Positions 1-8,192 of a DNA stretch of 43,637 bases are shown piece by piece; positions within the stretch are counted from its first letter, which is position 1; the number at the start of each line of letters is the position of its first letter. The notes under the pieces are model-generated. The model was not told the DNA's origin, ran no database searches, and saw only the letters and a list, made by a program, of their open reading frames with translations. Source of the stretch: Bacillota bacterium. GTDB lineage: Bacteria > Bacillota > Clostridia > Lachnospirales > Anaerotignaceae. The DNA lies in contig JAFWDD010000010.1 in NCBI GenBank assembly GCA_017534115.1, positions 1 through 43,637 on the forward strand, in the 5' to 3' direction. The translations under genes were made by a program, and so were the position numbers.

Positions 1-28
1 CCTGAGCCAGGATCAAACTCTTTAATTA
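1..28 (-). rRNA. 16S rRNA, 5' end only (partial)
   Basis: The reverse complement of the first bases reads AGAGTTTGATCCTGGCTCAG, the near-universal 5' end of bacterial 16S rRNA (E. coli positions 8-27). About seven further bases extend it to the expected mature 5' end near 28. The gene is transcribed leftward, and all but its first bases lie outside the window. The upstream sequence holds a matching promoter and leader. Confidence 0.97.
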
Positions 29-39
29 AAGTTTGTTCC

Positions 40-57
40 CGTCAGTTTTGCCTGACG
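40..57 (-). other. Leader hairpin just upstream of 16S rRNA
   Basis: CGTCAG pairs perfectly with CTGACG across a 6-nt loop, about a dozen bases before the 16S 5' end. It lies in the rRNA leader. A role in precursor folding or processing is inferred from position only. Confidence 0.5.
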
Positions 58-133
58 TTAGTTTTCAATTCTTTTTCCCGAATTGACTTAGGTTTTAGTT
101 TATTATTTGTGGTATCATCACTTATACACTATT

Positions 134-149
134 CTATTTTCAAAGGTCA
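134..149 (-). promoter_or_regulatory. Putative boxA-like antitermination element of the rRNA leader
   Basis: On the minus strand TGACCTTTGAAAATAG resembles the Gram-positive rrn boxA (TGxTCTTTGAAAAC-type). It lies a few bases after the predicted transcription start. boxA recruits NusB/S10 for rRNA antitermination. The match is by eye. Confidence 0.5.
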
Positions 150-161
150 CGAACAGATGTT

Positions 162-190
162 ATTTTAACAGTATTAAACTTAAATGTCAA
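162..190 (-). promoter_or_regulatory. rRNA operon promoter
   Basis: On the minus strand a perfect -35 TTGACA (185-190) is followed by a 17-base spacer and -10 TAAAAT (162-167). This is a strong sigma-A promoter in the right place and orientation for the rRNA operon. The surrounding DNA is AT-rich, as is usual upstream of rrn promoters. Confidence 0.85.
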
Positions 191-259
191 CACTTTTTAT
201 AAAAAATTATATTTTTTTGCCGGCAATTGAAATTCGGGGATTTCTCCCCTTTCAAAGCC

Positions 260-1012
260 TTATTCGTCCCAGCCCATTACGTGGGCAAATACCTCTCCGA
301 TGCTGTCTCTGATGATAAGATCCGCTCTGTTGTCATAACCGGTCGCGGTCTTGTTAATGAGAACCAGCTTGTTTCCTCTGTAATAATTGATAAGTCCTGC
401 CGCCGGGTACACCGCGAGAGATGTTCCGCCTACAATAAGCACATCAGCGTTCTTTATGTAATAAAGCGATTCGTCGATTACTCTTCCGTCAAGTCCTTCT
501 TCATAAAGAACGATATCGGGACGCACAACTCCGCCGCAGTCGTCGCAGATTGTAACTCCGGGAGTGGATGTCACATAATCCATACTGAACTGCTTTCCGC
601 ATTTTACGCAGTAATTTCTGAAAAGAGTTCCGTGAAGCTCAAGAACCTTGTGGCTTCCCGCATCCTGATGGAGATTATCGATATTCTGGGTAACAACGGC
701 TTTCAGCTTGCCCTGTTTTTCCAGCTCCGCAAGGGCTTTATGGGCATTATTGGGCTTTGCGTCATCAAAAAGAAGATTTTTCTTGTAATACTCGAAGAAT
801 ATTTCTTTATGCTTTCTGAAAAAGCTTCTGCTCAATATCTTCTCGGGACGGTAGCCATACTCGCTGATGGCGCTGTAAATGCCGTTTTCGCTTCTGAAAT
901 CAGGGATACCCGACTCTGTGGAAACACCGGCTCCGCCGAAAAATACAATATTATCACTTTCATTTATCCAGCTTTTGAGTTTTTCTACGCTTTCCATATC
1001 CTGTATACTCAT
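260..1012 (-). CDS. cobB: Sirtuin, NAD-dependent protein deacylase (Sir2 family)
   Basis: This cytosolic enzyme removes acyl groups from lysine, consuming NAD and releasing nicotinamide and O-acyl-ADP-ribose. Counting from a GTG at 1021, the NAD-binding motif GAGVSTESGIPDFRS lies at residues 30-44, TQNID at 111-115 and the catalytic His at about 130. Four zinc cysteines follow in two CxxC pairs (138/141 and 159/162), then GTSLAVYPAA near 199. The length of about 250 residues is normal. The GTG is only two bases from the AGGAAGG ribosome site, so the ATG at 1012 (third codon after it) is preferred, although its spacing of 11 is long. The gene stands alone, between the rrn promoter and a divergent uppP. 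The exact acyl preference cannot be read. Confidence 0.93.
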   Translation of the reverse strand: MSIQDMESVEKLKSWINESDNIVFFGGAGVSTESGIPDFRSENGIYSAISEYGYRPEKILSRSFFRKHKEIFFEYYKKNLLFDDAKPNNAHKALAELEKQGKLKAVVTQNIDNLHQDAGSHKVLELHGTLFRNYCVKCGKQFSMDYVTSTPGVTICDDCGGVVRPDIVLYEEGLDGRVIDESLYYIKNADVLIVGGTSLAVYPAAGLINYYRGNKLVLINKTATGYDNRADLIIRDSIGEVFAHVMGWDE

Positions 1013-1036
1013 ATTATTCACATCCTTCCTAAATAT

Positions 1037-1065
1037 ATTAAACTACAAATCCGCCCATATCTCAA
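1037..1065 (-). promoter_or_regulatory. Probable promoter of the sirtuin gene
   Basis: On the minus strand TTGAGA (1060-1065), a 17-base spacer and TTTAAT (1037-1042) place the transcript start just upstream of the ribosome binding site. Both boxes depart from consensus. Confidence 0.45.
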
Positions 1066-1151
1066 GCCAAAAATCCCGTGACCCGAAAAATCTGTACTGC
1101 TTTTTACGCATAATGGGGATGGAAAAATTTCCTTTTATTTATGAAATGATG

Positions 1152-1180
1152 TTGTAAAAAAAATCGTATTATTATATGAT
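1152..1180 (+). promoter_or_regulatory. Promoter of uppP
   Basis: TTGTAA (1152-1157), a 17-base spacer and TATGAT (1175-1180) lie about 60 bases before the uppP start. The likely start of transcription is near 1187. Confidence 0.6.
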
Positions 1181-1241
1181 AGGAATGAACAAAAGCAATT
1201 CAGAATACTATTTACCATATATAAACGGAGGCAAAATACAA

Positions 1242-2042
1242 ATGACCATTGTACAGGCAATTATTTTGGGGCTTGTCCAGGGAGTAACGGAATTCTTACC
1301 CGTGAGCAGCTCAGGACACCTTGTTTTTTTCCAGAATCTATTCAATATCAATGAAGCGGCTCTGACTTTCGATGTTATACTGCATCTGGGCACACTTGTG
1401 GCGGTCTGCTTTGTGTATCGAAAAGACATACTCGATATCCTGCGGAAACCTCTTCAGAGGACTACATATCTTATTATCGCAGGCATTATTCCTACCGTGA
1501 TAATCGCACTTGCACTGAATGACCCTATCGAACGCTCTTTCCAGACGGGAAAAATTCTGGGCGTAACGTTTATAATCACGGCTCTTGTCCTTTATTTCAC
1601 AGACAAGTATTTCAAAGGCGAAACAAAGAAAAAGATTGTAAATATGTCCTATCTTGACGCCATAATCGTTGGTATCCTTCAGGGACTGGCGGCTTTCCCC
1701 GGCATTTCCCGTTCCGGCATGACCATTTCCGGCGGTCTTGTAAGAGGAGTGAACAAGGAAAACGCCGCAAAATACTCATTTCTGCTCTCAATCATAGCAA
1801 TTCTCGGCGCGCTTGTTCTTACACTAAAGGACGCCCACTCGGCCACAGCCGCATCGGTTTCAATCAGCGGAGGAGCTATGGCTGTGGGATTCATAGTTGC
1901 CGCGGTTTCCGGATATCTGGCAATCAAATTTATGCTCAAGATCCTCGGAGAAGGAAAATTCCGCTATTTCGCGTACTATGTAGGCGCTTTGGGAATATAC
2001 ACACTTTTGGACCAGAACATTATTCACGCGGTTTTCAAATAA
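1242..2042 (+). CDS. uppP: Undecaprenyl-diphosphatase UppP/BacA
   Basis: This integral membrane phosphatase recycles undecaprenyl diphosphate to the monophosphate carrier used for peptidoglycan and other wall polymers; overproduction is known to confer bacitracin resistance. From the chosen ATG the first signature, QGVTEFLPVSSSGHL, is at residues 13-27 with catalytic-region Glu17 and His26. The second signature, PGISRSG, lies in the middle of the protein. Several hydrophobic helices span the 266 residues, the usual length. An upstream in-frame ATG at 1176 overlaps the predicted -10 box and has no ribosome site, whereas GGAGG at 1227-1231 serves the ATG at 1242. The amidase and thpR genes follow on the same strand with no terminator seen between them, suggesting one transcript. 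Confidence 0.96.
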   Translation: MTIVQAIILGLVQGVTEFLPVSSSGHLVFFQNLFNINEAALTFDVILHLGTLVAVCFVYRKDILDILRKPLQRTTYLIIAGIIPTVIIALALNDPIERSFQTGKILGVTFIITALVLYFTDKYFKGETKKKIVNMSYLDAIIVGILQGLAAFPGISRSGMTISGGLVRGVNKENAAKYSFLLSIIAILGALVLTLKDAHSATAASVSISGGAMAVGFIVAAVSGYLAIKFMLKILGEGKFRYFAYYVGALGIYTLLDQNIIHAVFK

Positions 2043-2109
2043 AACAGGCATTATTAAAAAAGGCACGGCATATTCTGTATTTAACCGAAAAAACAGGAGT
2101 TTTGATGCT

Positions 2110-2859
2110 ATGCCTTTAATTTATTTAAGTCCTTCGACCCAGGAATTCAACGAATATTTAAACGGAGGCTCGGAGGAGTATTATATGAATCTCATTGCGG
2201 ACGCTATGGTGCCGTACCTGACGTCCAGCGGTATTAATTATGTAAGAAACACTCCCGACATGAACGCGGCTCAGGCCATATACCAGTCCAATCAGGGAAA
2301 TTACGATTTTCATCTGGCAATACATTCCAATGCGGCACCGGAGTCCTTATCCGGAACCCTTTCGGGCACGGATGTTTATTATTATCCGTCAAGTCCTTTA
2401 GGCGAGAAGGCCGCTTTCATAATCGCCGAAAACTTCAGGGATATTTATCCTCAGCCGGAAAAGGTAAGGCCTGTGACCACAACAAATATCGGAGAAGTCC
2501 GGCGAACAAAGGCACCTTCGGTCTTGATTGAGGTCGCATACCATGACAATCCGGAAGACGAGGCATGGATAAGAGCAAACATAGATGAAATAGCAAGAAA
2601 TTTAGTGTTTTCACTGACGGAATATTTCGGCATACCATTTATAGAGCCCTCAGAGCCTTTGAAAGGAAGAGTTTCCACCGTTCAGACGCCCCTAAACATA
2701 AGAGAGAGGCCGTCCATATTCTCGCCCATACTGAATTCAGTTGAAAACGGCGAGGAATTAGACATAATCGGCACATTCGGAGAGTGGTATCTGATAAACT
2801 ATAATGGGATCCTGGGATATGTGAATTCGGATTATGTGACAATAGATCAGCAAGATTAA
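2110..2859 (+). CDS. N-acetylmuramoyl-L-alanine amidase (Amidase_3) with C-terminal SH3b domain
   Basis: It probably cleaves the amide bond between muramic acid and L-alanine in peptidoglycan. The amidase fold covers about residues 1-180: a start SPSTQ, a glutamate pair at 22-23, the zinc-ligand region AIHSNA with His72, and catalytic-type Glu141 in LIEVAYHDN. Residues about 184-245 form a bacterial SH3 domain (LNIRERPS to GYVNSDYV), a likely wall-binding module. There is no signal peptide, so export would need another route or lysis; some clostridial amidases of this type are likewise leaderless. The usual first zinc His (GHGG motif) is replaced by SPSTQ. AGGAG at 2095-2099 supports the start. 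The neighbour uppP also acts in wall synthesis. Confidence 0.88.
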   Translation: MPLIYLSPSTQEFNEYLNGGSEEYYMNLIADAMVPYLTSSGINYVRNTPDMNAAQAIYQSNQGNYDFHLAIHSNAAPESLSGTLSGTDVYYYPSSPLGEKAAFIIAENFRDIYPQPEKVRPVTTTNIGEVRRTKAPSVLIEVAYHDNPEDEAWIRANIDEIARNLVFSLTEYFGIPFIEPSEPLKGRVSTVQTPLNIRERPSIFSPILNSVENGEELDIIGTFGEWYLINYNGILGYVNSDYVTIDQQD

Positions 2860-2893
2860 AAACCGCTTTCGCGGAAGAAAGGAAGTACATCAG

Positions 2894-3424
2894 ATGCGTC
2901 TTTTTATCGCTTTGAATTTCGACGAAAAAATGAAATCCGACTTATATTCGGTTATAAAACGGCTGGATAAATTCTCCGAGCAGGGCAATTTCACCCGATG
3001 GGAAAATCTGCACCTGACACTGCATTTTATCGGAGAAACATCCAATGTGAAAGGCCTGAAAACCGCCATGGATAAGGTAAACTCCAAGCCTTTTGATCTT
3101 ATATTCAAGGGTTTGGGATGCTTCAAGCGGAATGGCGGAGATATTTACTGGATCGGCGCGGAAAAGTCAGAGCCTCTGGATATCCTGCACAAAGAGCTTT
3201 ACGACGCTCTTTTGGAACAGGGATTTTCGCCCGAAAAAGGGAAGTTCAAACCCCATCTTACACTGGGCAGAAGAGTTATTCTGAAGAAGAATTTCAATAA
3301 AAGCGAGTTTGAAAAAACGATTCCCCTCATGACATCCCATATAGGCAGGATAAGTCTTATGCGGTCACAGAGGATTCAGGGGAAGCTGGTTTATACGGAG
3401 ATTTACGGAAAGAATCTGAAATAG
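2894..3424 (+). CDS. thpR: RNA 2',3'-cyclic phosphodiesterase ThpR (LigT-like, 2H family)
   Basis: A two-histidine phosphoesterase that hydrolyses 2',3'-cyclic phosphates on RNA ends and can ligate tRNA halves in vitro. The two HxTx signatures are HLTL with His40 and HLTLG with His121, in the usual symmetrical arrangement, and the length of 176 residues is typical. GGAAG about eight bases before the ATG is the ribosome site. It is the last gene before a bidirectional terminator at 3591-3624 and lies 34 bases after the amidase, so it is probably the tail of the uppP transcript. Its in vivo substrate is not settled for this family. Confidence 0.92.
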   Translation: MRLFIALNFDEKMKSDLYSVIKRLDKFSEQGNFTRWENLHLTLHFIGETSNVKGLKTAMDKVNSKPFDLIFKGLGCFKRNGGDIYWIGAEKSEPLDILHKELYDALLEQGFSPEKGKFKPHLTLGRRVILKKNFNKSEFEKTIPLMTSHIGRISLMRSQRIQGKLVYTEIYGKNLK

Positions 3425-3493
3425 AAAGGGAAATTCGCCCGCAGCGGGTAAAATATCTGCTACGAACAAAATTGCGCAGGGCGCGGCTGTTGT

Positions 3494-3550
3494 CAGAATC
3501 CGACTGAATCCGGATTCTGTTAATGCACATTCGGTACAAACTGCAGTTTG
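3494..3550. repeat. Two intergenic dyads: an 8-bp stem hairpin and a 14-bp palindrome
   Basis: CAGAATCC (3494-3501) pairs with GGATTCTG (3512-3519). CAAACTGCAGTTTG (3537-3550) is a perfect palindrome. Both lie between the convergent thpR and coaX, ahead of the terminator. They could be an operator, an RNA structure or a decayed element; no function is visible. Confidence 0.5.
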
Positions 3551-3590
3551 GGTTTTCATACAGCGCCCCTAAGCCTTCAGCAATACGCAA

Positions 3591-3624
3591 AAAGGGTACC
3601 GGTTTAGACCGGCACCCTTTTTTT
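3591..3624. terminator. Bidirectional intrinsic terminator between thpR and coaX
   Basis: A 13-position stem (3591-3603 with 3608-3620) has a TTAG loop, one A-C mismatch on the plus strand (a G-U pair on the minus strand), and T runs outward on both strands. It serves convergent transcripts from thpR (plus) and the pan/coaX operon (minus). Confidence 0.85.
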
Positions 3625-3645
3625 AATCCGCATTATTTTAAATTT

Positions 3646-4455
3646 TCAGACTTTGACTTTTGAATTTTTATGATAAATGTACCAGAGACCTTTCAGCAAA
3701 AGGTCCGGTTCGTATATAATCTCTCTTTCGCAGTGAGGTACGATAAGTCCGGCAATTCCGCCCGTAGCTATAACTACCGCTGTTCCGCCTATGAAGTCCT
3801 CCACCCTTTTTATAAGACCGTCAATCATTGCCGCGTTGGCGTATATGATTCCGCTCTGCATACTTTCAACCGTATGCTTGCCTACAAGTCTTTCCGGCGC
3901 CGTGAAATCCACCTTTGGAAGCTGGGACGCTTTCTGCGCAAGAGCTTCATGGGAAATTGCAACTCCGGGCATTATGATCGTGCCGATATACGTGCCGTTA
4001 TCCACTACGGAGCAGGTCGTGGATGTACCCATGTCAAACACGATTATTCTGCCTTCGTGTTCCTCGGCGGCCGCCGCCGCGTCCACCAAAAGGTCCGTGC
4101 CTATTTTCTCAGTGGGCATTTCCATCTCGATATTCAGTCCCGGGTCAATATGGTTCCGCACAACAAGGACCTCTTTTTCGGTGATCGATTCCATAGCCCT
4201 GCGTATTTTCCCTGTTACCTCGGGAACTACGGAAGCTATAACAGTGCCCTCGATCTCTTCTCTGGGCATGGGAATCTCGTTTTCAAGAAGCAAATATCCT
4301 TCCGTCATTCCGAAAACACTTTCAATTTCGCTTATGAAGTCCTTTGTAGCGGCGCGTTTTCTTGTTTTGATGCGCTTTGCCGAAAGCACCCTTTTGTTTT
4401 CGTCCATTACAGCTATGACTATATTGGAATTTCCTATATCTACCGCAAAAATCAT
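3646..4455 (-). CDS. coaX: Type III pantothenate kinase CoaX
   Basis: It phosphorylates pantothenate to 4'-phosphopantothenate, the first committed CoA step. Type III kinases belong to the ASKHA fold and need a monovalent cation. The phosphate-binding motif DIGNSN is at residues 6-11, GTDLLVD at 119-125 and DMGTSTT at 141-147, with a glycine-rich ATGG motif near the C-terminus. Length is 269 residues. The reading frame opens 30 codons earlier, but GAGG lies just before the ATG at 4455 and the family begins at this MxxxVDIGN. It is the last gene of the pantothenate operon, 122 bases after panD. A promoter-like sequence in that gap may give it extra expression. Confidence 0.96.
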   Translation of the reverse strand: MIFAVDIGNSNIVIAVMDENKRVLSAKRIKTRKRAATKDFISEIESVFGMTEGYLLLENEIPMPREEIEGTVIASVVPEVTGKIRRAMESITEKEVLVVRNHIDPGLNIEMEMPTEKIGTDLLVDAAAAAEEHEGRIIVFDMGTSTTCSVVDNGTYIGTIIMPGVAISHEALAQKASQLPKVDFTAPERLVGKHTVESMQSGIIYANAAMIDGLIKRVEDFIGGTAVVIATGGIAGLIVPHCEREIIYEPDLLLKGLWYIYHKNSKVKV

Positions 4456-4530
4456 ATTTTCCTCTTTTCCATGCCTCTTAAAAAGCGTTTTCATAAAACC
4501 TGCGTTAACCGGCATTTTTACATTTATCCT

Positions 4531-4559
4531 ATAATACCACTTCAATATCTGCGGGTAAA
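4531..4559 (-). promoter_or_regulatory. Possible internal promoter for coaX
   Basis: In the panD-coaX gap the minus strand has TTTACC (4554-4559), a 17-base spacer ending AGTGG, and TATTAT (4531-4536), which gives a TGG extended -10. It would let CoaX be made independently of pantothenate synthesis, as expected for cells that also import the vitamin. Confidence 0.45.
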
Positions 4560-4577
4560 GATTTTTTCTGAAGATTC

Positions 4578-4970
4578 TTACTTCATATCGCTTAAAAGAC
4601 CATGCTTTTCATATCTTGTGATCCTTGCGATTTTGTTTTCTTCGTCTACGAATACCACCTTGGGCGGATTTTCCTTGAACTCCTCATGAGTCATCTGCGC
4701 GTAGCACATTATGATTATCTTGTCATCCACGCAGACCTGTCTTGCGGCCGCTCCGTTAAGGCAGATTACGCCCGATCCTCTTTCGCCTGCGATTACATAT
4801 GTCTCAAAACGGTTTCCATTGTCTATATCTACAATCTGAACCTGTTCATATTCAAAAATGCCTGCCGCATCCATAAGATCCTCGTCTATTGTAATGCTTC
4901 CCACATAATTAAGCTTGGCCTGAGTGATGGTGGCTCTGTGTATTTTGCCTTTTAACATTGTCAAATTCAT
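4578..4970 (-). CDS. panD: Aspartate 1-decarboxylase PanD (pyruvoyl-dependent)
   Basis: It makes beta-alanine from L-aspartate for pantothenate. The proenzyme self-cleaves between Gly24 and Ser25 (YVGSITID), turning the serine into the pyruvoyl cofactor; that site is intact. The conserved N-terminal run [12 protein letters not shown] follows four extra residues (MNLT). The start at 4970 is kept because GAGG sits six bases upstream; Met5 would give the more usual start. Length of 130 residues is normal, and the motif [16 protein letters not shown] is conserved. It sits 32 bases after panC in the operon. Confidence 0.97.
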   Translation of the reverse strand: MNLTMLKGKIHRATITQAKLNYVGSITIDEDLMDAAGIFEYEQVQIVDIDNGNRFETYVIAGERGSGVICLNGAAARQVCVDDKIIIMCYAQMTHEEFKENPPKVVFVDEENKIARITRYEKHGLLSDMK

Positions 4971-5002
4971 ATTTATCCTCTTTTCCGAAATTATTCATTA
5001 TT

Positions 5003-5845
5003 TTATTCAACAATAAAATTGTCTATAAGTCTCGTTTTTCCGATATATACAGCCATTGCCACAAGCACCGGACAATCCGCGGTATGATGGATCTCAATGG
5101 TATCCCATTTCACCATTTCCACATAGTCGATCTTCGCAAGTGGTTCGGCCTCGATAATGGCCTTCATTTTGCCGAGAATCACTTCTCCGTCTTTTTCGCC
5201 TTCGGCAATAAGACGTTTTCCTTCATTTACCGCTTTGGAAAGCACAAGGGCCGCCTGTCTCTCCTCTTTGGATAAATATGTGTTTCTGGAGCTCTTTGCC
5301 AGTCCGTCATCCTCTCTTATAATAGGACATCCGATAACGGTCACATTCATATTAAGGTCTCTTACCATACGTCTTATAACGGCTAACTGCTGCGCGTCCT
5401 TCTGTCCGAAATACGCTCTGTCAGGAGTTACGATGTTGAATAATTTGTTTACAACAGTGCATACTCCTCTGAAGTGTATGGGACGGCTTTTTCCGCAAAG
5501 CTCTTCCGTAACTCCCGTTGTGTCTACAAATGTGGTGAAGTTTTCCGCATACATCTCGGATACTTCCGGATTGAACACGATTGCCGCTCCCGCAGCCTCG
5601 CAAAGTTTGCAGTCAGCGTCTATATCTCTGGGGTAAGTCTCCAAATCCTCTGTGGGACCGAACTGCATGGGATTTACAAACACGCTTACCACAACTCTGT
5701 CGTTTTCCTTTACCGCTCTGTCTATAAGGCTTTTATGTCCCTCGTGGAGATAGCCCATTGTAGGCACAAGACCTACGCTTAAGCCTTCAGCTCTCCACTG
5801 TCTGACCTGTTTTTTTACGCCTTCAACTGTTTTTTCCAAAATCAT
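5003..5845 (-). CDS. panC: Pantothenate synthetase PanC
   Basis: It condenses pantoate with beta-alanine using ATP through a pantoyl-adenylate. The nucleotidyltransferase signatures are PTMG at residues 28-31, HEGH at 34-37 (HIGH motif), FGQKDAQQ in mid-protein, and SSRNTYLS (KMSKS-like loop). The length of 280 residues is standard. It lies between panB (52 bases upstream) and panD (32 bases downstream), all on the minus strand. It joins the products of PanB and the reductase step with that of PanD, so the operon order matches the pathway closely. Confidence 0.97.
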   Translation of the reverse strand: MILEKTVEGVKKQVRQWRAEGLSVGLVPTMGYLHEGHKSLIDRAVKENDRVVVSVFVNPMQFGPTEDLETYPRDIDADCKLCEAAGAAIVFNPEVSEMYAENFTTFVDTTGVTEELCGKSRPIHFRGVCTVVNKLFNIVTPDRAYFGQKDAQQLAVIRRMVRDLNMNVTVIGCPIIREDDGLAKSSRNTYLSKEERQAALVLSKAVNEGKRLIAEGEKDGEVILGKMKAIIEAEPLAKIDYVEMVKWDTIEIHHTADCPVLVAMAVYIGKTRLIDNFIVE

Positions 5846-5897
5846 TTTCAGTTCCCCTTTTCGAATATTTGTTTAATCTATATAAAACCTGCAAAAA

Positions 5898-6725
5898 TCA
5901 GTATAATTTCTCAATTACATCATTATCTATTGTGTAGCAGTGCTCTGCCGAAGGGAATGTTCCTTCGTTTACCTCTTTAGCGTACTGAGCAAATGCCGCT
6001 TTCATTACCTCGCCTGTGTTGGCGAACTTTTTCACGAATTTAGGCGTGAAATCGGAGTACATTCCAAGCATATCCTGGTATACCAGCACCTGACCGTCGC
6101 AGTCGGGACCGGCGCCTATGCCGATTGTGGGAATGGAAACTCTTTCCGTAACGATTTTTGCCAGTGCCGCAGGCACGCCTTCTATTACAACGCAGAATGC
6201 TCCTGCTTCTTCTACTGCTTTGGCATCCTCAAGAAGCTTTTTGGCCGCCGCTTCTGTTTTTCCCTGCACTCTGTGTCCGCCGAAGGCGTTTATGGACTGA
6301 GGTGTAAGGCCTATGTGAGCCACAACTGGAATTCCTGCCGCAACAATGGCTTTTATCTGAGGAGCAACGTCAACTCCGCCTTCCAGCTTAACTGCGTTCG
6401 CTCTGCCTTCCTTCATGAGCCTTCCCGCGTTTACAACCGCGTCATAAACGCTTGTCTGATAGGACATAAAGGGCATATCTATTACGACCATGGCGTTTTT
6501 TGCGCCTCTTGCCACAGCCGCTCCGTGATGTATCATATCCTCCATGGTAACGGACACCGTATCCTCGTATCCAAGCATTACGTTGCCCAGAGAATCTCCT
6601 ACAAGTATGGAATTAATGCCTGCTTCGTCAATGAGCTTTGCTGTTGAGTAATCATAGCATGTGAGCATTGTGATCTTTGTGCCTTCTTCTTTGGCTTTTT
6701 TGAATGTTAATACTGTGTTTTTCAT
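5898..6725 (-). CDS. panB: 3-methyl-2-oxobutanoate hydroxymethyltransferase PanB
   Basis: It transfers a one-carbon unit from methylene-tetrahydrofolate to 2-oxoisovalerate, giving ketopantoate. [20 protein letters not shown] carries the magnesium-binding Asp44; AHIGLTPQS and [14 protein letters not shown] are further family signatures. The frame opens ten codons earlier, but GGAGA lies just upstream of the ATG at 6725 and the protein of 275 residues then has the standard N-terminus. It follows the DUF2520 gene by 74 bases in the same operon. Confidence 0.97.
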   Translation of the reverse strand: MKNTVLTFKKAKEEGTKITMLTCYDYSTAKLIDEAGINSILVGDSLGNVMLGYEDTVSVTMEDMIHHGAAVARGAKNAMVVIDMPFMSYQTSVYDAVVNAGRLMKEGRANAVKLEGGVDVAPQIKAIVAAGIPVVAHIGLTPQSINAFGGHRVQGKTEAAAKKLLEDAKAVEEAGAFCVVIEGVPAALAKIVTERVSIPTIGIGAGPDCDGQVLVYQDMLGMYSDFTPKFVKKFANTGEVMKAAFAQYAKEVNEGTFPSAEHCYTIDNDVIEKLY

Positions 6726-6799
6726 TTCACAGTCTCCTTTCTTAAATAAATACAAAATTCATTCCTTAAAACGCTTGATAATCAAAATTTACAATTTTT

Positions 6800-7660
6800 T
6801 CAGCGAAGAGCCTCTCTCAGCTCGCTGTAATCCCTGCCGGGATTTTTCTTTCCCGAAATCTCTATGAGCTTTTTGGAAAGCTCCTTATACACGGTCTTAA
6901 CGTTTTCTCTGCTGCCGGGCAGAGCCTGAAGATGCTCCTTCACCGTGCCCGTATCCGCTCTCTCCACGGGACCCGTAAGAGAATTTACTACGCCTATCCT
7001 GCCTATGTTTTCGCAATTATTCAAAAACAGAGGCATAAGAGCTTCCTCGCTGGCTCTTTCGTCAAATCCGCAGTCCTTAAGAATGTCTGACGCACAGGAA
7101 AAAAGCCCTGTGACCAGATTGCTGGAAAGCACTGCCGCGCAGTGATATAAAACCTTTTGCTCCTTTGTTATAAAACGCACCTGGTTGCCCATGGATTCAA
7201 ACATGGATTTAAAATACAGAGCGTTTTCTTTTGCTTTTTCGTCTGAATATTCAATTGTAAAATACGCTTTGGATAAATTTTGATATGAATGCAGTTTGTC
7301 GCAAACCGCAAACAATGGATGGATAGAATAACCGAAGGCCCCTGCCTCCTCTATTCCTGTAAAAACCAAAGATGACATCGCACCGCTGCAATGACAAACA
7401 GACTTGTCCTTTAATGAAAATTGTTTAAGAGAATCCCACACGTCCTTAATCGTCCTGTCCGGAACCGTCAAAAATAACGCGTCACTCTCCGACACAATCT
7501 CTCCAAGATCGTCAAAAAACTTAGTGTTTGTAAATTCTGATGCTTCTCTGGCTGAAGACGCACTGCGGCTATAGTATCCCGATACACATATATTGCGTTC
7601 GGTCATATATTTGCCCAGCGAAAAACCAACCTTGCCTGCACCAATAAACCCAATTCTCAT
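6800..7660 (-). CDS. Rossmann-fold DUF2520 protein, candidate ketopantoate reductase (PanG-like)
   Basis: It has an N-terminal Rossmann domain (IGAGKVG at residues 6-12) and a helical DUF2520 C-terminal domain, 286 residues in all. The end of the second strand reads YYSRS, and an arginine there often marks NADP preference. It is the first gene of the operon, directly before panB, and no panE-like gene is in the window. To my knowledge the PanG ketopantoate reductases described from Francisella, with homologues in Enterococcus and Clostridioides, are of this Rossmann/DUF2520 type. The assignment rests on family and context, not on a diagnostic catalytic residue. The frame opens six codons earlier; the GGCGGTGG ribosome site and the usual MRIGFIGAG start support 7660. 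An alternative is a related oxidoreductase of unknown substrate. Confidence 0.8.
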   Translation of the reverse strand: MRIGFIGAGKVGFSLGKYMTERNICVSGYYSRSASSAREASEFTNTKFFDDLGEIVSESDALFLTVPDRTIKDVWDSLKQFSLKDKSVCHCSGAMSSLVFTGIEEAGAFGYSIHPLFAVCDKLHSYQNLSKAYFTIEYSDEKAKENALYFKSMFESMGNQVRFITKEQKVLYHCAAVLSSNLVTGLFSCASDILKDCGFDERASEEALMPLFLNNCENIGRIGVVNSLTGPVERADTGTVKEHLQALPGSRENVKTVYKELSKKLIEISGKKNPGRDYSELREALR

Positions 7661-7809
7661 GTAACCACCGCCTTTCATAAGCGGACGTGTTACGAAATCT
7701 CATTTGTCAAACAATATAAGTTTCATTAAAAGGATTTATAACAAGTTTTTTGCCATAAATATTTAAATGTAAAGCGGTATAGTTTCTACACTGAATACTA
7801 TCCAACGGC

Positions 7810-7838
7810 AATATAGCATGATGATTTTTTGATGTCAA
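7810..7838 (-). promoter_or_regulatory. Promoter of the pantothenate/coaX operon
   Basis: On the minus strand a perfect TTGACA (7833-7838), a 17-base spacer and TATATT (7810-7815) form one of the best promoters in the window. Transcription would begin near 7803, leaving a leader of about 140 bases before the first start codon, long enough for regulation. Confidence 0.8.
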
Positions 7839-8155
7839 TAATTTTTTTGCTCAAAATGCCTAAAAAAATAGACAAAAATTAACTGTGCAAGCATTTTTTA
7901 TTAAAGCTTTTCCGCATATTTTGAATTTCCAGAAACCCAGTAAAATTAGGCTTTGCCATTTTTCAGTCATTTTAGGCGTCAAAAATCTCATAAGTAACAA
8001 TTAACAAAAACAGCAGACCAAATATATTAAAAATACACTAAAGTCTACTGATTTATATAGTCAATATTCTGATGGTCAAAATGGAGAAAAAATGCGCCGG
8101 ACCCGCTTGTTTGGTCTGTTCTCCGCATAAAACCGGAGTTTGTCCCCATTGATGT

Positions 8156-8192
8156 AAAAAAAACGTCCTATACAAAATCGTATAAGACGTTT
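8156..8192 (-). terminator. Terminator of the rhodanese gene
   Basis: On the minus strand AAACGTCTTATAC pairs with GTATAGGACGTTT (two G-U pairs) around a 6-base loop and is followed by an uninterrupted T run. It begins ten bases past the rhodanese stop. Confidence 0.9.

Noticed and set aside
107..118. Plus-strand TGTGGTATCAT inside the rRNA leader as an antisense promoter
   Set aside because: There is no -35 at a usable distance (TTGACT lies 24 bases away) and no gene for it to serve.
227..1081. Plus-strand open frame of 284 codons opposite the sirtuin gene
   Set aside because: It is the antisense shadow of the clear Sir2 frame, has no ribosome site or family motifs, and starts in the rRNA leader.
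3670..4689. Long plus-strand frame opposite coaX and panD
   Set aside because: It spans two well-defined minus-strand genes, has no motif and reads as low-complexity shadow sequence.
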